NCBI RefSeq assembly: GCF_016591975.1 | Contig: NZ_AP024169.1 | Span: 1,536,001-1,600,000, forward strand | Direction: 5' to 3' | Origin: Anaeromicropila herbilytica | GTDB taxonomy: Bacteria; Bacillota; Clostridia; Lachnospirales; Lachnospiraceae | DNA: 64,000 bases | Shown here: positions 27,174 through 36,043 of the stretch, one piece after another | How positions within the stretch are numbered: position 1 is the stretch's first letter | Layout: each line of letters begins with the position of its first letter | Notes under the pieces: model-generated | What the model was told of the DNA's origin: nothing | What the model saw: the letters and a program-made list of their open reading frames with translations, nothing else | The model's database searches: none | Program-made: the position numbers and the translations under genes

Positions 27174-28454
27174 ATGGTAAAAGCAATCGTAGGCGCAAAC
27201 TGGGGAGACGAAGGAAAAGGTAAAATTACGGACATGCTTGCCAAGGATTCTGATATAATTGTAAGATACCAAGGTGGTAGCAATGCTGGACATACAATTA
27301 TTAATAACTATGGTAAATTTGCACTTCATTTACTTCCATCTGGAGTATTTTATAATCATACAACAAGCGTGATTGGTAATGGTGTTGCACTTAATATTCC
27401 ATATTTAGTGAAAGAGATTCAATCCTTAGTGGATCAAGGTGTTCCAATGCCTAAGATTAAAGTATCTGATCGTGCACAGATCTTAATGCCTTACCACATT
27501 TTATTTGATCAATATGAAGAAGAAAGACTTGGCGGTAAATCATTTGGTTCAACAAAGTCTGGAATTGCTCCATTTTATTCTGATAAATATGCAAAAGTTG
27601 GTTTCCAAGTATCTGAGTTATTTGATGAAGCTGCTTTAAGAGAAAAAATAAAAGAAGTATGTGTTCAAAAGAACGTTCTTCTAGAACATTTATATCATAA
27701 ACCAGCAATTGATGAAGAAAAGTTATACCAAACATTACTTGACTATCGTGATATGGTTGAGCCATATGTATGTGATGTATCCGTATTCTTACATGATGCT
27801 ATGAAAGATGGAAAGACCATCTTATTAGAAGGACAATTAGGTTCATTAAAAGATCCTGACTTTGGTATCTATCCAATGGTTACCTCTTCATCTACATTAG
27901 CTGCGTACGGCGCAATTGGTGCTGGTATTCCTCCTTATGAGATTAAAGATATTGTTACTGTAGTAAAAGCATATTCAAGTGCTGTTGGTGCAGGCGAATT
28001 CGTAAGTGAGATCTTCGGAGAAGAAGCAGATGAGCTTAGAAGACGTGGTGGAGACGGTGGTGAATACGGCGCAACAACTGGAAGACCAAGACGTATGGGA
28101 TGGTTTGACGCGGTAGCTTCTAGATATGGATGTAGAATGCAAGGAGCAACTGAGGTAGCCCTTACAGTTCTTGACGTATTAGGATATCTTGATGAACTAC
28201 CAGTATGTATTGGTTATGAGATTGACGGTAAAGTAACAAAAGATTTCCCAACTACTAGTAAGCTTAAGAAAGCAAAACCAGTGTATGAAGTATTACCAGG
28301 TTGGAAATGTGAAATTAGAGGAATTAAGAATTATGAAGAACTTCCAGAAAACTGTAGAAAGTACATCGAATTCATTGAAAAAGAATTAGAAGTACCTGTA
28401 ACGTTAGTATCTAATGGACCTGGAAGAGAAGAGATTATTCATAGAAATAGATAA
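27174..28454 (+). CDS. purA: Adenylosuccinate synthetase
   Basis: A GTP-dependent enzyme joining IMP and aspartate to adenylosuccinate, the first step towards AMP; purB in this window does the second. 426 residues. The P-loop is GANWGDEGKGKITD at the very N-terminus, followed by GGSNAGHTI (IMP and catalytic His), SGIAPFYSDK and TTGRPRRMGWFD. GGAGG at 27160-27164 selects the ATG at 27174 over an in-frame TTG at 27168. It is monocistronic between a 279-base AT-rich gap and a terminator. Confidence 0.97.
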   Translation: MVKAIVGANWGDEGKGKITDMLAKDSDIIVRYQGGSNAGHTIINNYGKFALHLLPSGVFYNHTTSVIGNGVALNIPYLVKEIQSLVDQGVPMPKIKVSDRAQILMPYHILFDQYEEERLGGKSFGSTKSGIAPFYSDKYAKVGFQVSELFDEAALREKIKEVCVQKNVLLEHLYHKPAIDEEKLYQTLLDYRDMVEPYVCDVSVFLHDAMKDGKTILLEGQLGSLKDPDFGIYPMVTSSSTLAAYGAIGAGIPPYEIKDIVTVVKAYSSAVGAGEFVSEIFGEEADELRRRGGDGGEYGATTGRPRRMGWFDAVASRYGCRMQGATEVALTVLDVLGYLDELPVCIGYEIDGKVTKDFPTTSKLKKAKPVYEVLPGWKCEIRGIKNYEELPENCRKYIEFIEKELEVPVTLVSNGPGREEIIHRNR

Positions 28455-28455
28455 T

Positions 28456-28508
28456 AAAAAAATGCTGTTGTAAACTCTAATCTAAGTTAGAGTAGCAACA
28501 GCATTTTT
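28456..28508. terminator. Bidirectional terminator between purA and the aminotransferase gene
   Basis: A long two-part hairpin. The outer arms (AAAAATGCTGTTG and CAACAGCATTTTT) and an inner ACTCTAA/TTAGAGT stem are flanked by A-run and T-run on opposite sides. Confidence 0.9.
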
Positions 28509-28531
28509 GGTTAGAATAAATGGTAATAATT

Positions 28532-29629
28532 CTACTTTAACACCTCAAGAAGCACTTCTAATAATTCATCATTCTTTTCCCTACTCATAAAACAAAAACG
28601 TATATATTTGTCCCCAAGTTCTTGAAAGGAAGAACAGTCACGAATCATAAGACCCTTTTTAATAGCCCTTTCAAAGATATCCTTCGATGTAATTCCAGGT
28701 TTTAATATCTGAACTAATATAAAATTAGCAACTGGTGTATAGAACTTTACATTCTTACATTCGCTTAGAATTTTACAGAATGTTTCTCGTTCTGAATTAA
28801 TATAAGTCTTAGTTGAGTTAATATATTCTTCATCTTGAAACATAATTTCACCAGCTACCGAAGCTAAGGAATTAATCGTCCAAGGATTTTTTCTTTGATT
28901 AATCTCATCAAGAAAAGCAGTATCGGAGCATATCGCATACCCAAGTCTTAGACCAGGAGAGGCAAAGAATTTTGAGATTCCTCTTAATACGATACAATTT
29001 TTGTATTCTTTAGTTAATGGAACTAAAGTAATATGTTCCATATCATTTGCAAACTCAACATAGGTCTCATCTACCATCACAAAAATATTATTATCTCTGC
29101 AAAAATCTAAGATTTGTCGCATCTTATCATGTCTTATCGCAGAAGAGGTTGGATTATTAGGATTACAGAGAATTAGAAAATCAATCGAATTTATTATTGT
29201 TTTCTTTAAGCTATCTATATCAATATCAAAGTTAACATCTTCTTTCAGAGTGAAATTAGATATATGGCATCCAGCAAGATTTAGTTCGCGTTCGTATTCT
29301 GAATACGTTGGTCCAATAAGTAGCGCGTTCTTAGGGTGTTTTATTTGAATAAGTAAAGAGATTAATTCGGTGGAACCATTACCTACGATAATGTTTTCAT
29401 AATTAGCTTTTACGTACTTACCAATTTCTTTACGAAGAGAGGTATATTCACGATCAGGATATGAGGTAATCACATCAATATTATCCGAAAGAGTTTGCCT
29501 TAACTTTTTTGAGACTCCAAGAGGATTTACATTTGCACTAAAACTTGTAATATCTTCTTTTTTTATATGATAGATTTGCTCTATTTTCTCTAAATCACTT
29601 CCATGGAAATGTTCAACGTGTTTCATCAT
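28532..29629 (-). CDS. CobD/HisC-like PLP-dependent aminotransferase
   Basis: Fold-type I PLP enzyme, 365 residues. The N-terminus (HGSDLEKIEQIY, SFSANVNPLG) is closest to threonine-phosphate decarboxylase (CobD) and histidinol-phosphate aminotransferase. Visible elements are the cofactor region GNGSTELISLL, LCNPNNPTS, VDETYVEF and the Schiff-base Lys in RGISKFFASPGLRLGYA. There are no cobalamin or histidine genes nearby, so the substrate is undecided. GGAAGG lies 7 bases before the ATG. Confidence 0.8.
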   Translation of the reverse strand: MMKHVEHFHGSDLEKIEQIYHIKKEDITSFSANVNPLGVSKKLRQTLSDNIDVITSYPDREYTSLRKEIGKYVKANYENIIVGNGSTELISLLIQIKHPKNALLIGPTYSEYERELNLAGCHISNFTLKEDVNFDIDIDSLKKTIINSIDFLILCNPNNPTSSAIRHDKMRQILDFCRDNNIFVMVDETYVEFANDMEHITLVPLTKEYKNCIVLRGISKFFASPGLRLGYAICSDTAFLDEINQRKNPWTINSLASVAGEIMFQDEEYINSTKTYINSERETFCKILSECKNVKFYTPVANFILVQILKPGITSKDIFERAIKKGLMIRDCSSFQELGDKYIRFCFMSREKNDELLEVLLEVLK

Positions 29630-29700
29630 AGTTATCCTTCCTTTTTTATGGTTCTAATTATAGGTATAAACGTGACTGAATACATCTGAGTTTAAATTAA

Positions 29701-30052
29701 GTAATTCAAATTTCGCAGTTTAAAAATCCATACTATACTTTAGAAATTCAGACGACACAGTATATTAATTACCATGATTCAAACTTTTTCATCGTCGTGA
29801 CTTTGACGAGTTTGTGAAGCTACTTATGTTTTATCACTTTGAGTTAGATATAAAAAGTTCGCTGTTTGACGAACAAAGTGAGGAGTTCGAACTTTTTATA
29901 TCTGTTTTTATCAAAGTAATAAAAGATTAGTAGTTTCCAAACGAGGAAATGGAACGTAAGATGAAAAAGTTTGAATCATGGTAATTTCGATAACCGAAAC
30001 ATCTGAATTTATCAAGTATTCAACAATGCTTTTAACTGCGAAGTAGAGTATA
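29701..30052. repeat. Large foldback (palindromic) element, about 350 bp
   Basis: Nested inverted repeats make nearly the whole segment self-complementary. From outside in: 29712-29725/30030-30042 (one indel); 29736-29752/30002-30018 (15 of 17); 29767-29793/29960-29986 (27 bp perfect); 29829-29842/29911-29924 (13 of 14); and 29846-29861/29888-29903 (16 bp perfect). No ORF is supported. The outer arms match the element at 21703-21850. It fills the gap (29630-30272) before the DUF5717-like operon. Confidence 0.85.
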
Positions 30053-30069
30053 TCCAGTATTGCTTATTA

Positions 30070-30098
30070 ATGACAAATAGTGTTATAATCATTATAAC
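30070..30098 (+). promoter_or_regulatory. Possible promoter with overlapping 17-bp palindrome
   Basis: ATGACA at 30070, a 17-base spacer and TATAAC at 30093. The perfect odd palindrome GTTATAATCATTATAAC (30082-30098) overlaps the -10 and could be an operator. The leader to the ATG at 30273 would be about 170 bases. Confidence 0.45.
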
Positions 30099-30272
30099 TA
30101 AAAGTGGGTATAGTGTCAAAAGTTCATTATTACATAATATTTGTTTAAATATACAGAATATATGATTTATATGAATTGATACTTATAATAACCATAATCG
30201 GATTATAAATGATTAACTGTGGTGCTAAAACAAAGCATGGGGATTTGATACCTTTAAACAGAGGGAGTTAAC

Positions 30273-33200
30273 ATGAAAGAGAAAATCGAGCGATTAGCCA
30301 AAGGCATATTTGAATATAAGCTACCAGATATTTTATTATCAGATGAGGTGATTGAGTTATCGATACAAGAAGATACTTTGTATCAAGGTAAATTAACAAT
30401 CAAAGCAAGTGATAATAGAATGGTAAAGGGAATTGTATATTCCTCGAATCAAGCGCTTCATGTTATTCATGAGGCATTTGTTGGTGAAGAAAATATAATT
30501 GAATATGAAGTATCCTCTCTACATCGTAGGACAGGAGAGAGGATCGAGGGAGAACTAACGATTGTTAGTGATTTAGGCGAGAAAAAGGTTCCATATAAGA
30601 TAGAGATTCAGATGCCTTTTTGCACTACTTCAAACGGAAATATTAGGGACTTATATCAATTCACTGATTTGGCAAAATTGAATTGGCATGAGGCCCTTAG
30701 TCTATTTAAGTCTGAGAACTTTACTAAGATTTTTTTAAGTAATGATAAGGAAAATATCTTGTATCAAAGCTTAGTAAAAGGTAGAAATAGTAGCATTGAA
30801 TTAGAAGAATTTTTAATTGCAATGCATAAAAAAGAGAGAGTAAGTCTTAGTGTAGATAAATTAAGAGATTATTATTACGTAGAACATGAACGAGTTATGG
30901 ATAAAATTGTATTAACTAAGAATAATTGGGGATACATGGAGATTCGAACGAATACGGATTCTGCATTTATTGAATTAGATCATAAGATTATATGGACAGA
31001 TAATTTTTTAGGAAGTACTTTTTCGCTTGAATATGTACTTAAGCCTGAATTCATGCGAGACGGTAAGAATTATGGAAGAATATTTATTCAGACAGTTCAT
31101 CAAACCTTCATTGTTGAGATTAGTTGTAATTGCAATAAGAGTAATCGTATTAAAGATAATACTTCAATGAAATTAAGAGAAATGGAAAGAGACTTTGTTA
31201 AGAATTATCTTGATTTTCGATTGGGGCATATTACTGTAGAAGATTATCAAGAGAATATGAGAAGGCTAGTTATTGAATTTCATGATTCACAAGACTCAGA
31301 TTATCGAAGCAATCTCATTCGTTTGCACTTATCTATACTATCTGGTGATAAAGAGAAGACAAAATTATTAATAGATCATTTTAGCGAACATAAAGAAGAG
31401 ATGAAAATCCAATCTATGAGAGCTTATTGTGCCTTTTTATATCTTAATGCATTATTCAGTAAAGCAGAAGATGTAATAGAAGAAGCTTTGAAAGAAATTA
31501 CAGATATCTACGAAACTGGTACTAAGGGCATGGATATCTTATGGTATCTTATTTACCTTGATAAGCAATATGATCAGAATAAAAGTTACAAGTTAGAACA
31601 GTTGGTGGATGAATATAAGAGGGGGTGCAAGAGCCCAATTCTATATTTTGAACTATATAGTATATATAAAGAAGATGCAAATCTACTTCAGTCGTTATCA
31701 GAAGTTGAGATACAAGTAATCTATTGGATTCTTAAGAATGACCTAATGAGTGAAGAGATTGCAGAACAATTTATATTCCTAGCGAGCAGACAGAAAAGTT
31801 ATAAGAGACTGGTGTATATTTCATTAACTATGTTATATAAGAAGATTCCATCAAAAGATATACTAGCAGCGATTTGCAGTATGCTGATTAAGGGGCATAA
31901 AATTGGAAGTGAGTATTTTGAATGGTATCAGCTTGGTGTCAAAGAACAATTAAGAATAACTGAATTGTATGAATATTACATGTATTCTATTGAGGAATCC
32001 ACAGATAACATTGACTCAAGGGGGGTATCTAACGAGGATGTTTTTGAGAGTCAGGTGTTATTATATTATTTATATAATAGTAATTTAAATGATAAGAAGA
32101 AAGCTTATTTGTATTCAAAAGTTGTACAGGATAAAGAGAAAAATTCTGAAATGTATCAAAGCTATAGTAGGATAATTGAACAATTTGTTGTCAAACAATT
32201 AAAGGAACAAAGGATCAGTAGAAATTTATCCATTCTTTATGAAGATATGCTTAAGAAGAAAGATTTGGATGATAATATCTATTTATATTTATCTTATGTT
32301 GCATTTCAATATGAGATACAGTGTGCCAATCAGAATATAAGAGGGCTATACGTAGTTCATAAAGAAATTGAAGAAGAGAAATTTGTGCCTTTGATAGATG
32401 GGCATGCTGTTGTTTCAATATATTCAACAGATGCTTATATTATATTGGTAGACAAGCAGGAAAATCGTTATGTTACGACAGTTGATTATACAATGTATCC
32501 GTTCCTTAATGTGAGACCATATTTGGACAAGTGTTATGAGTGTAGTGATATCAAACAAATTGTTTTAACGATGATGGAGAGTCCTTCTTTTTTAGAAAGT
32601 CAGAAAAGTCGACAGTTAGATTATAAAGTAAAGGCTTTAGAAATTCCTAATATACGTAAAAAGTATCAAGAATCAATATTAAAGTCTATCTTTTATGAAG
32701 ATTCAGAATATATAGAAGAGAAGGAATTGATGCAGTTTCTTGATGTCATAGACATTACTAATGTCAGGAGGCAAGAAATCAATCCGCTCTTAGAATTCTA
32801 TATGAGGAACAAAGAGTATGATAAAGTATATAAGGTTATTAGAGAGTATGGGTCTGATGAAATTGATACATCGGTTTTATTAACATACTGTAATGAATAC
32901 CTAGCTAATTCAATGGATAAAAATGATATCATTTTGTCTATGTGTTACAGAGTGCTATTGGAAAATAGAGAAAATGAGCAAATAGTAAGGTATTTATTAA
33001 CCTACTATACTGGAAGTACAAATTGTCTTTTAAAGATTTACCATAGTGCAATAGCTTTAAAAATTGATTGTTTAGAACTAGCAGAAAGACTATTAGCTCA
33101 GATATTATTCGCAAATAGCATGATAGAAGAGTCCTATGAGATCTTTTATCTATTATATCAATCTGAGAAAAATGACAGATTAAAGAAAGCATATCTTACA

Positions 33201-33854
33201 TTCATAGCAAATGAATGGATTATGAATGAAAGAACCTTGCCAGATGAACTATATGAGATTATGAAACAGGTAATTCTAAAGGAAGAAAATGAGATTATTT
33301 TGCTAGCAGTATTAAAAAGATTATCGATTCAAGAGGAGTTATCGGGGGAAGAGGTTCGATATGTTGAAGTAAACTTGGATAAGCTTGTGAAAAAAGGAAT
33401 TTTATTAACATTTTTCAAGAACTTTATTGGTAAAGTGAAATTGGAAGATTCCTTACTCTATTCTCAATATATCGAATACAAGACTAATCCAAAACAAAAG
33501 GTATTCCTACATTATGTATTAAAATCATCAATTGAGGAAGAAGAAAAAGAACAAATTATAGAAATGAAGAATATGTATGGAGGAATATATGTTAGTCAAT
33601 TCTTATTATTCTATGGAGAGAAGCTAGAATACTTTATTGTTGAAGATGGAAAAGAAAATGGATTAACCGAAGAAATACAGGTAACGTTAGATAATAAGCT
33701 TGAAACAGAAGATGAAGTGGAGTCTAAATATAACCAAATAAATCTAATGCTTATGGCGAAAGAGTTAAATGATGATGAAACATTATATGAGATGATGAAA
33801 CATTATAAAAAGAAAGAGGCGATGGCATCTATCTTATATAGTCCATTGTCTTAA
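30273..33854 (+). CDS. Very large solenoid protein, DUF5717-like
   Basis: A protein of 1193 residues with no signal peptide or membrane segment. Residues ~1-110 and ~210-290 look like beta-sandwich domains. From ~310 on it is mostly amphipathic helices in repeated pairs, like an alpha-solenoid. An inserted beta-rich section lies near 690-800 (GHAVVSIYSTDAYIILVDK). Size and layout fit the Lachnospiraceae family DUF5717, an assignment from memory. GAGGGAG precedes the ATG. It is the first gene of a four-gene unit with an actin-like protein, a TPR protein and a coiled-coil membrane protein, which suggests a scaffold in a membrane-linked complex. Function unknown. Confidence 0.75.
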   Translation: MKEKIERLAKGIFEYKLPDILLSDEVIELSIQEDTLYQGKLTIKASDNRMVKGIVYSSNQALHVIHEAFVGEENIIEYEVSSLHRRTGERIEGELTIVSDLGEKKVPYKIEIQMPFCTTSNGNIRDLYQFTDLAKLNWHEALSLFKSENFTKIFLSNDKENILYQSLVKGRNSSIELEEFLIAMHKKERVSLSVDKLRDYYYVEHERVMDKIVLTKNNWGYMEIRTNTDSAFIELDHKIIWTDNFLGSTFSLEYVLKPEFMRDGKNYGRIFIQTVHQTFIVEISCNCNKSNRIKDNTSMKLREMERDFVKNYLDFRLGHITVEDYQENMRRLVIEFHDSQDSDYRSNLIRLHLSILSGDKEKTKLLIDHFSEHKEEMKIQSMRAYCAFLYLNALFSKAEDVIEEALKEITDIYETGTKGMDILWYLIYLDKQYDQNKSYKLEQLVDEYKRGCKSPILYFELYSIYKEDANLLQSLSEVEIQVIYWILKNDLMSEEIAEQFIFLASRQKSYKRLVYISLTMLYKKIPSKDILAAICSMLIKGHKIGSEYFEWYQLGVKEQLRITELYEYYMYSIEESTDNIDSRGVSNEDVFESQVLLYYLYNSNLNDKKKAYLYSKVVQDKEKNSEMYQSYSRIIEQFVVKQLKEQRISRNLSILYEDMLKKKDLDDNIYLYLSYVAFQYEIQCANQNIRGLYVVHKEIEEEKFVPLIDGHAVVSIYSTDAYIILVDKQENRYVTTVDYTMYPFLNVRPYLDKCYECSDIKQIVLTMMESPSFLESQKSRQLDYKVKALEIPNIRKKYQESILKSIFYEDSEYIEEKELMQFLDVIDITNVRRQEINPLLEFYMRNKEYDKVYKVIREYGSDEIDTSVLLTYCNEYLANSMDKNDIILSMCYRVLLENRENEQIVRYLLTYYTGSTNCLLKIYHSAIALKIDCLELAERLLAQILFANSMIEESYEIFYLLYQSEKNDRLKKAYLTFIANEWIMNERTLPDELYEIMKQVILKEENEIILLAVLKRLSIQEELSGEEVRYVEVNLDKLVKKGILLTFFKNFIGKVKLEDSLLYSQYIEYKTNPKQKVFLHYVLKSSIEEEEKEQIIEMKNMYGGIYVSQFLLFYGEKLEYFIVEDGKENGLTEEIQVTLDNKLETEDEVESKYNQINLMLMAKELNDDETLYEMMKHYKKKEAMASILYSPLS

Positions 33855-33886
33855 ATCTAAAATATGAATCAAAGGTGGGAGATAAG

Positions 33887-35158
33887 ATGAGTGAAGAGCG
33901 AAATCTAATAGTTGGATTTGATTTATGTGATGATTATTCTCAAATAAGTTGTTTTAATATGAAGACTTTTGAACCAGAATCCATTTGTTATGAAGGAGAA
34001 GAAGACGAATGCTTAATTCCTACTATTCTTGCAGTGAGAAAAAACTCTTATGATTGGTATTATGGAAAAGAGGCTATCCAACTTGTGCGAAAAGAAGAAG
34101 CTATTAAAATAGATCATATATTAAAGCAGTTGAGAGAAAAGAAGGAAATTATGATAGGTGATACCAAATTAGATGGAGTATCATTATTAGAAAAATTCTT
34201 TCGAAAGTCGTTGAGTTTGTTAAAATTAAAATACCCAAATCAAACGATTGATCAATTGGTTATTACAGTAGAAAAATTAGAGAAAAATATCATTAAGAGT
34301 ATCTATAAAGCATTAGAAGGTCTATCTATTATGAGAGACCGAGTATATATTCAATGTCATCAGGATAGCTTTGCATATTATACCTTATATCAGTCAAAAG
34401 AGTTGTTTATGAATGATGTAGGAGTATTTGATTTTTCGAAAGCAGGGTTAAGCTATTATCAATTAAAAATTGATAGAAAGAAAGAAAAACAGATTGTAAC
34501 GATTGCAAAGAAGGATTGTTCTGATATCCTTTCATACGAGATGATTGAAAGACAAAATGATATGGAATCCTTGAACTATATTTTTCAGAATGTAGCTAAG
34601 AATATCTTATATAAGCAAGTAGTATCAACCTTATTCTTTACTGGAGTTGGTTTTGAAGAGCAGTGGGCAGATGAGGTTATGAAGCAACTTGGTGTGGGTA
34701 GAAGAATATTCAAGGGTCAGAATCTATATGCTAAAGGTGCTTGCTATGCTGCAAGAAGTAATAAAGAACCGGATCGATTGAAGGATTATCTAATATTAAC
34801 CGAAGAAATGATAACAAGTTCGATTAGTATCCTCGCTTATTATGATGCAAAAGTATCTGAGATACTATTAGCTAAGATTGCAACACCTTGGTATGAAGTG
34901 AAAGAGCAATTCTATCTAGTATTGGATGATAAAGAAGAGATAGAATTGATCATAAAAGATAGAAATAAAAGTGATCCAACGGTTGTTATGATGAATCTAG
35001 ATGGTATTGCAAATCGTCCAAAAAGAATGACAAAAGTCTATGTAACAGTGCGATTCTTAGACAAGTATACTTGTGTAATTCAAGTAAAAGACGAAGGTTT
35101 CGGTGAATTTTATCCATCAACAAATCGAATCTGGGAGAAGACAATTAATCTAGCATAA
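33887..35158 (+). CDS. Degenerate actin/Hsp70-fold ATPase-like protein (DUF5716-like)
   Basis: A protein of 423 residues. The start is set at 33887 by AGGTGGGA at 33873-33880. The N-terminus LIVGFDLCDDYSQISCFN aligns with the first phosphate loop of actin/Hsp70/FtsA proteins (DLGTTxS), but Gly-Thr-Thr is replaced by Cys-Asp-Asp. The second phosphate loop position reads VFDFSKAGLSYYQL, without the Gly pair. The adenosine segment is recognisable as FFTGVGFEEQW. The C-terminal ~100 residues are beta-rich, like a small substrate domain. ATP hydrolysis is therefore doubtful. It lies 32 bases after the solenoid gene. Confidence 0.72.
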   Translation: MSEERNLIVGFDLCDDYSQISCFNMKTFEPESICYEGEEDECLIPTILAVRKNSYDWYYGKEAIQLVRKEEAIKIDHILKQLREKKEIMIGDTKLDGVSLLEKFFRKSLSLLKLKYPNQTIDQLVITVEKLEKNIIKSIYKALEGLSIMRDRVYIQCHQDSFAYYTLYQSKELFMNDVGVFDFSKAGLSYYQLKIDRKKEKQIVTIAKKDCSDILSYEMIERQNDMESLNYIFQNVAKNILYKQVVSTLFFTGVGFEEQWADEVMKQLGVGRRIFKGQNLYAKGACYAARSNKEPDRLKDYLILTEEMITSSISILAYYDAKVSEILLAKIATPWYEVKEQFYLVLDDKEEIELIIKDRNKSDPTVVMMNLDGIANRPKRMTKVYVTVRFLDKYTCVIQVKDEGFGEFYPSTNRIWEKTINLA

Positions 35159-35196
35159 GCTATGAGAACTCTCAGTAATAGAAAAAGGAGTTGCCT

Positions 35197-36009
35197 ATGG
35201 GAAAAATAATACTATGTAGTGGCAGGAAAGCAGAACATCCCTTTTATTTTAAATTAACAAATACTAATGTCTATTCGATTGAAGAATTGTGCTATTATAT
35301 TTATAATAACATCTATTTGATAGGTGATGAACTATATCAGCCAGAGTTAGCTGATTGGTTAATCAATGAAGTTAAGATGAATGAGATTGGTATAAAGTTA
35401 AAGGAATACATTCAGAATAAACATTCAATGAAAGACATAGTAGTAAGTATATTATGTAGCGCAGATTATTATACAGAGGATGAGATTATAGAGTTAATAA
35501 AAGTAATTGATGAGATTGCTCTATTAAGTCCAATTCGAAGATTGAAATTAAAAGCTGATAAATATATTAATTATCAAAATTACAGCGAAGCGATTCTATT
35601 ATATCAAGAAATAATAGGTAACAAAGAGGCAGCTGTATTTACAGAAGAAGAATACGGAAATATATTGCATAATATTGCAATAGCATTACTTAATATCAGC
35701 TCTTATCATGAAGCAGCAGAATACTTTGAGTCAGCATATCTTAGAAATAAGAATCCAGAGTCACTTATGCAATGTATGTACACACTAATACTCGGCGAAG
35801 ATAGTGAAAGAAAAGATAGATTTATAAAAGAACATAACATTTCGGATGAATTAATGAGTACGATTTATCAGAAGATTAAGGACGCAGAGGAAAAGGCAAT
35901 AGAAGCCAGCAGTTATAAAGAAATTATGAAAATAAAAGAATTAAAGGATGCTGGTAAAGGGAATGATTATTACCAAAAGATAAATCAGATGTTAAGGGAA
36001 CTTAAATAG
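35197..36009 (+). CDS. Small TPR-containing protein of the same operon
   Basis: A protein of 270 residues starting at the ATG at 35197 behind AAAGGAG (35184-35190); an in-frame TTG at 35191 directly abuts the site. The N-terminal ~100 residues are a globular helical domain (SIEELCYYIYNNIYLI). Two to three TPR-like helix pairs follow (YINYQNYSEAILLYQEII, IALLNISSYHEAAEYFESAY), then a charged helical tail. It is soluble and 38 bases after the actin-like gene. Probably an adaptor; no enzyme motif is visible. Confidence 0.72.
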   Translation: MGKIILCSGRKAEHPFYFKLTNTNVYSIEELCYYIYNNIYLIGDELYQPELADWLINEVKMNEIGIKLKEYIQNKHSMKDIVVSILCSADYYTEDEIIELIKVIDEIALLSPIRRLKLKADKYINYQNYSEAILLYQEIIGNKEAAVFTEEEYGNILHNIAIALLNISSYHEAAEYFESAYLRNKNPESLMQCMYTLILGEDSERKDRFIKEHNISDELMSTIYQKIKDAEEKAIEASSYKEIMKIKELKDAGKGNDYYQKINQMLRELK

Positions 36010-36043
36010 GAGTACAGAAAATAAACAGGATGAAGGAGCAATA

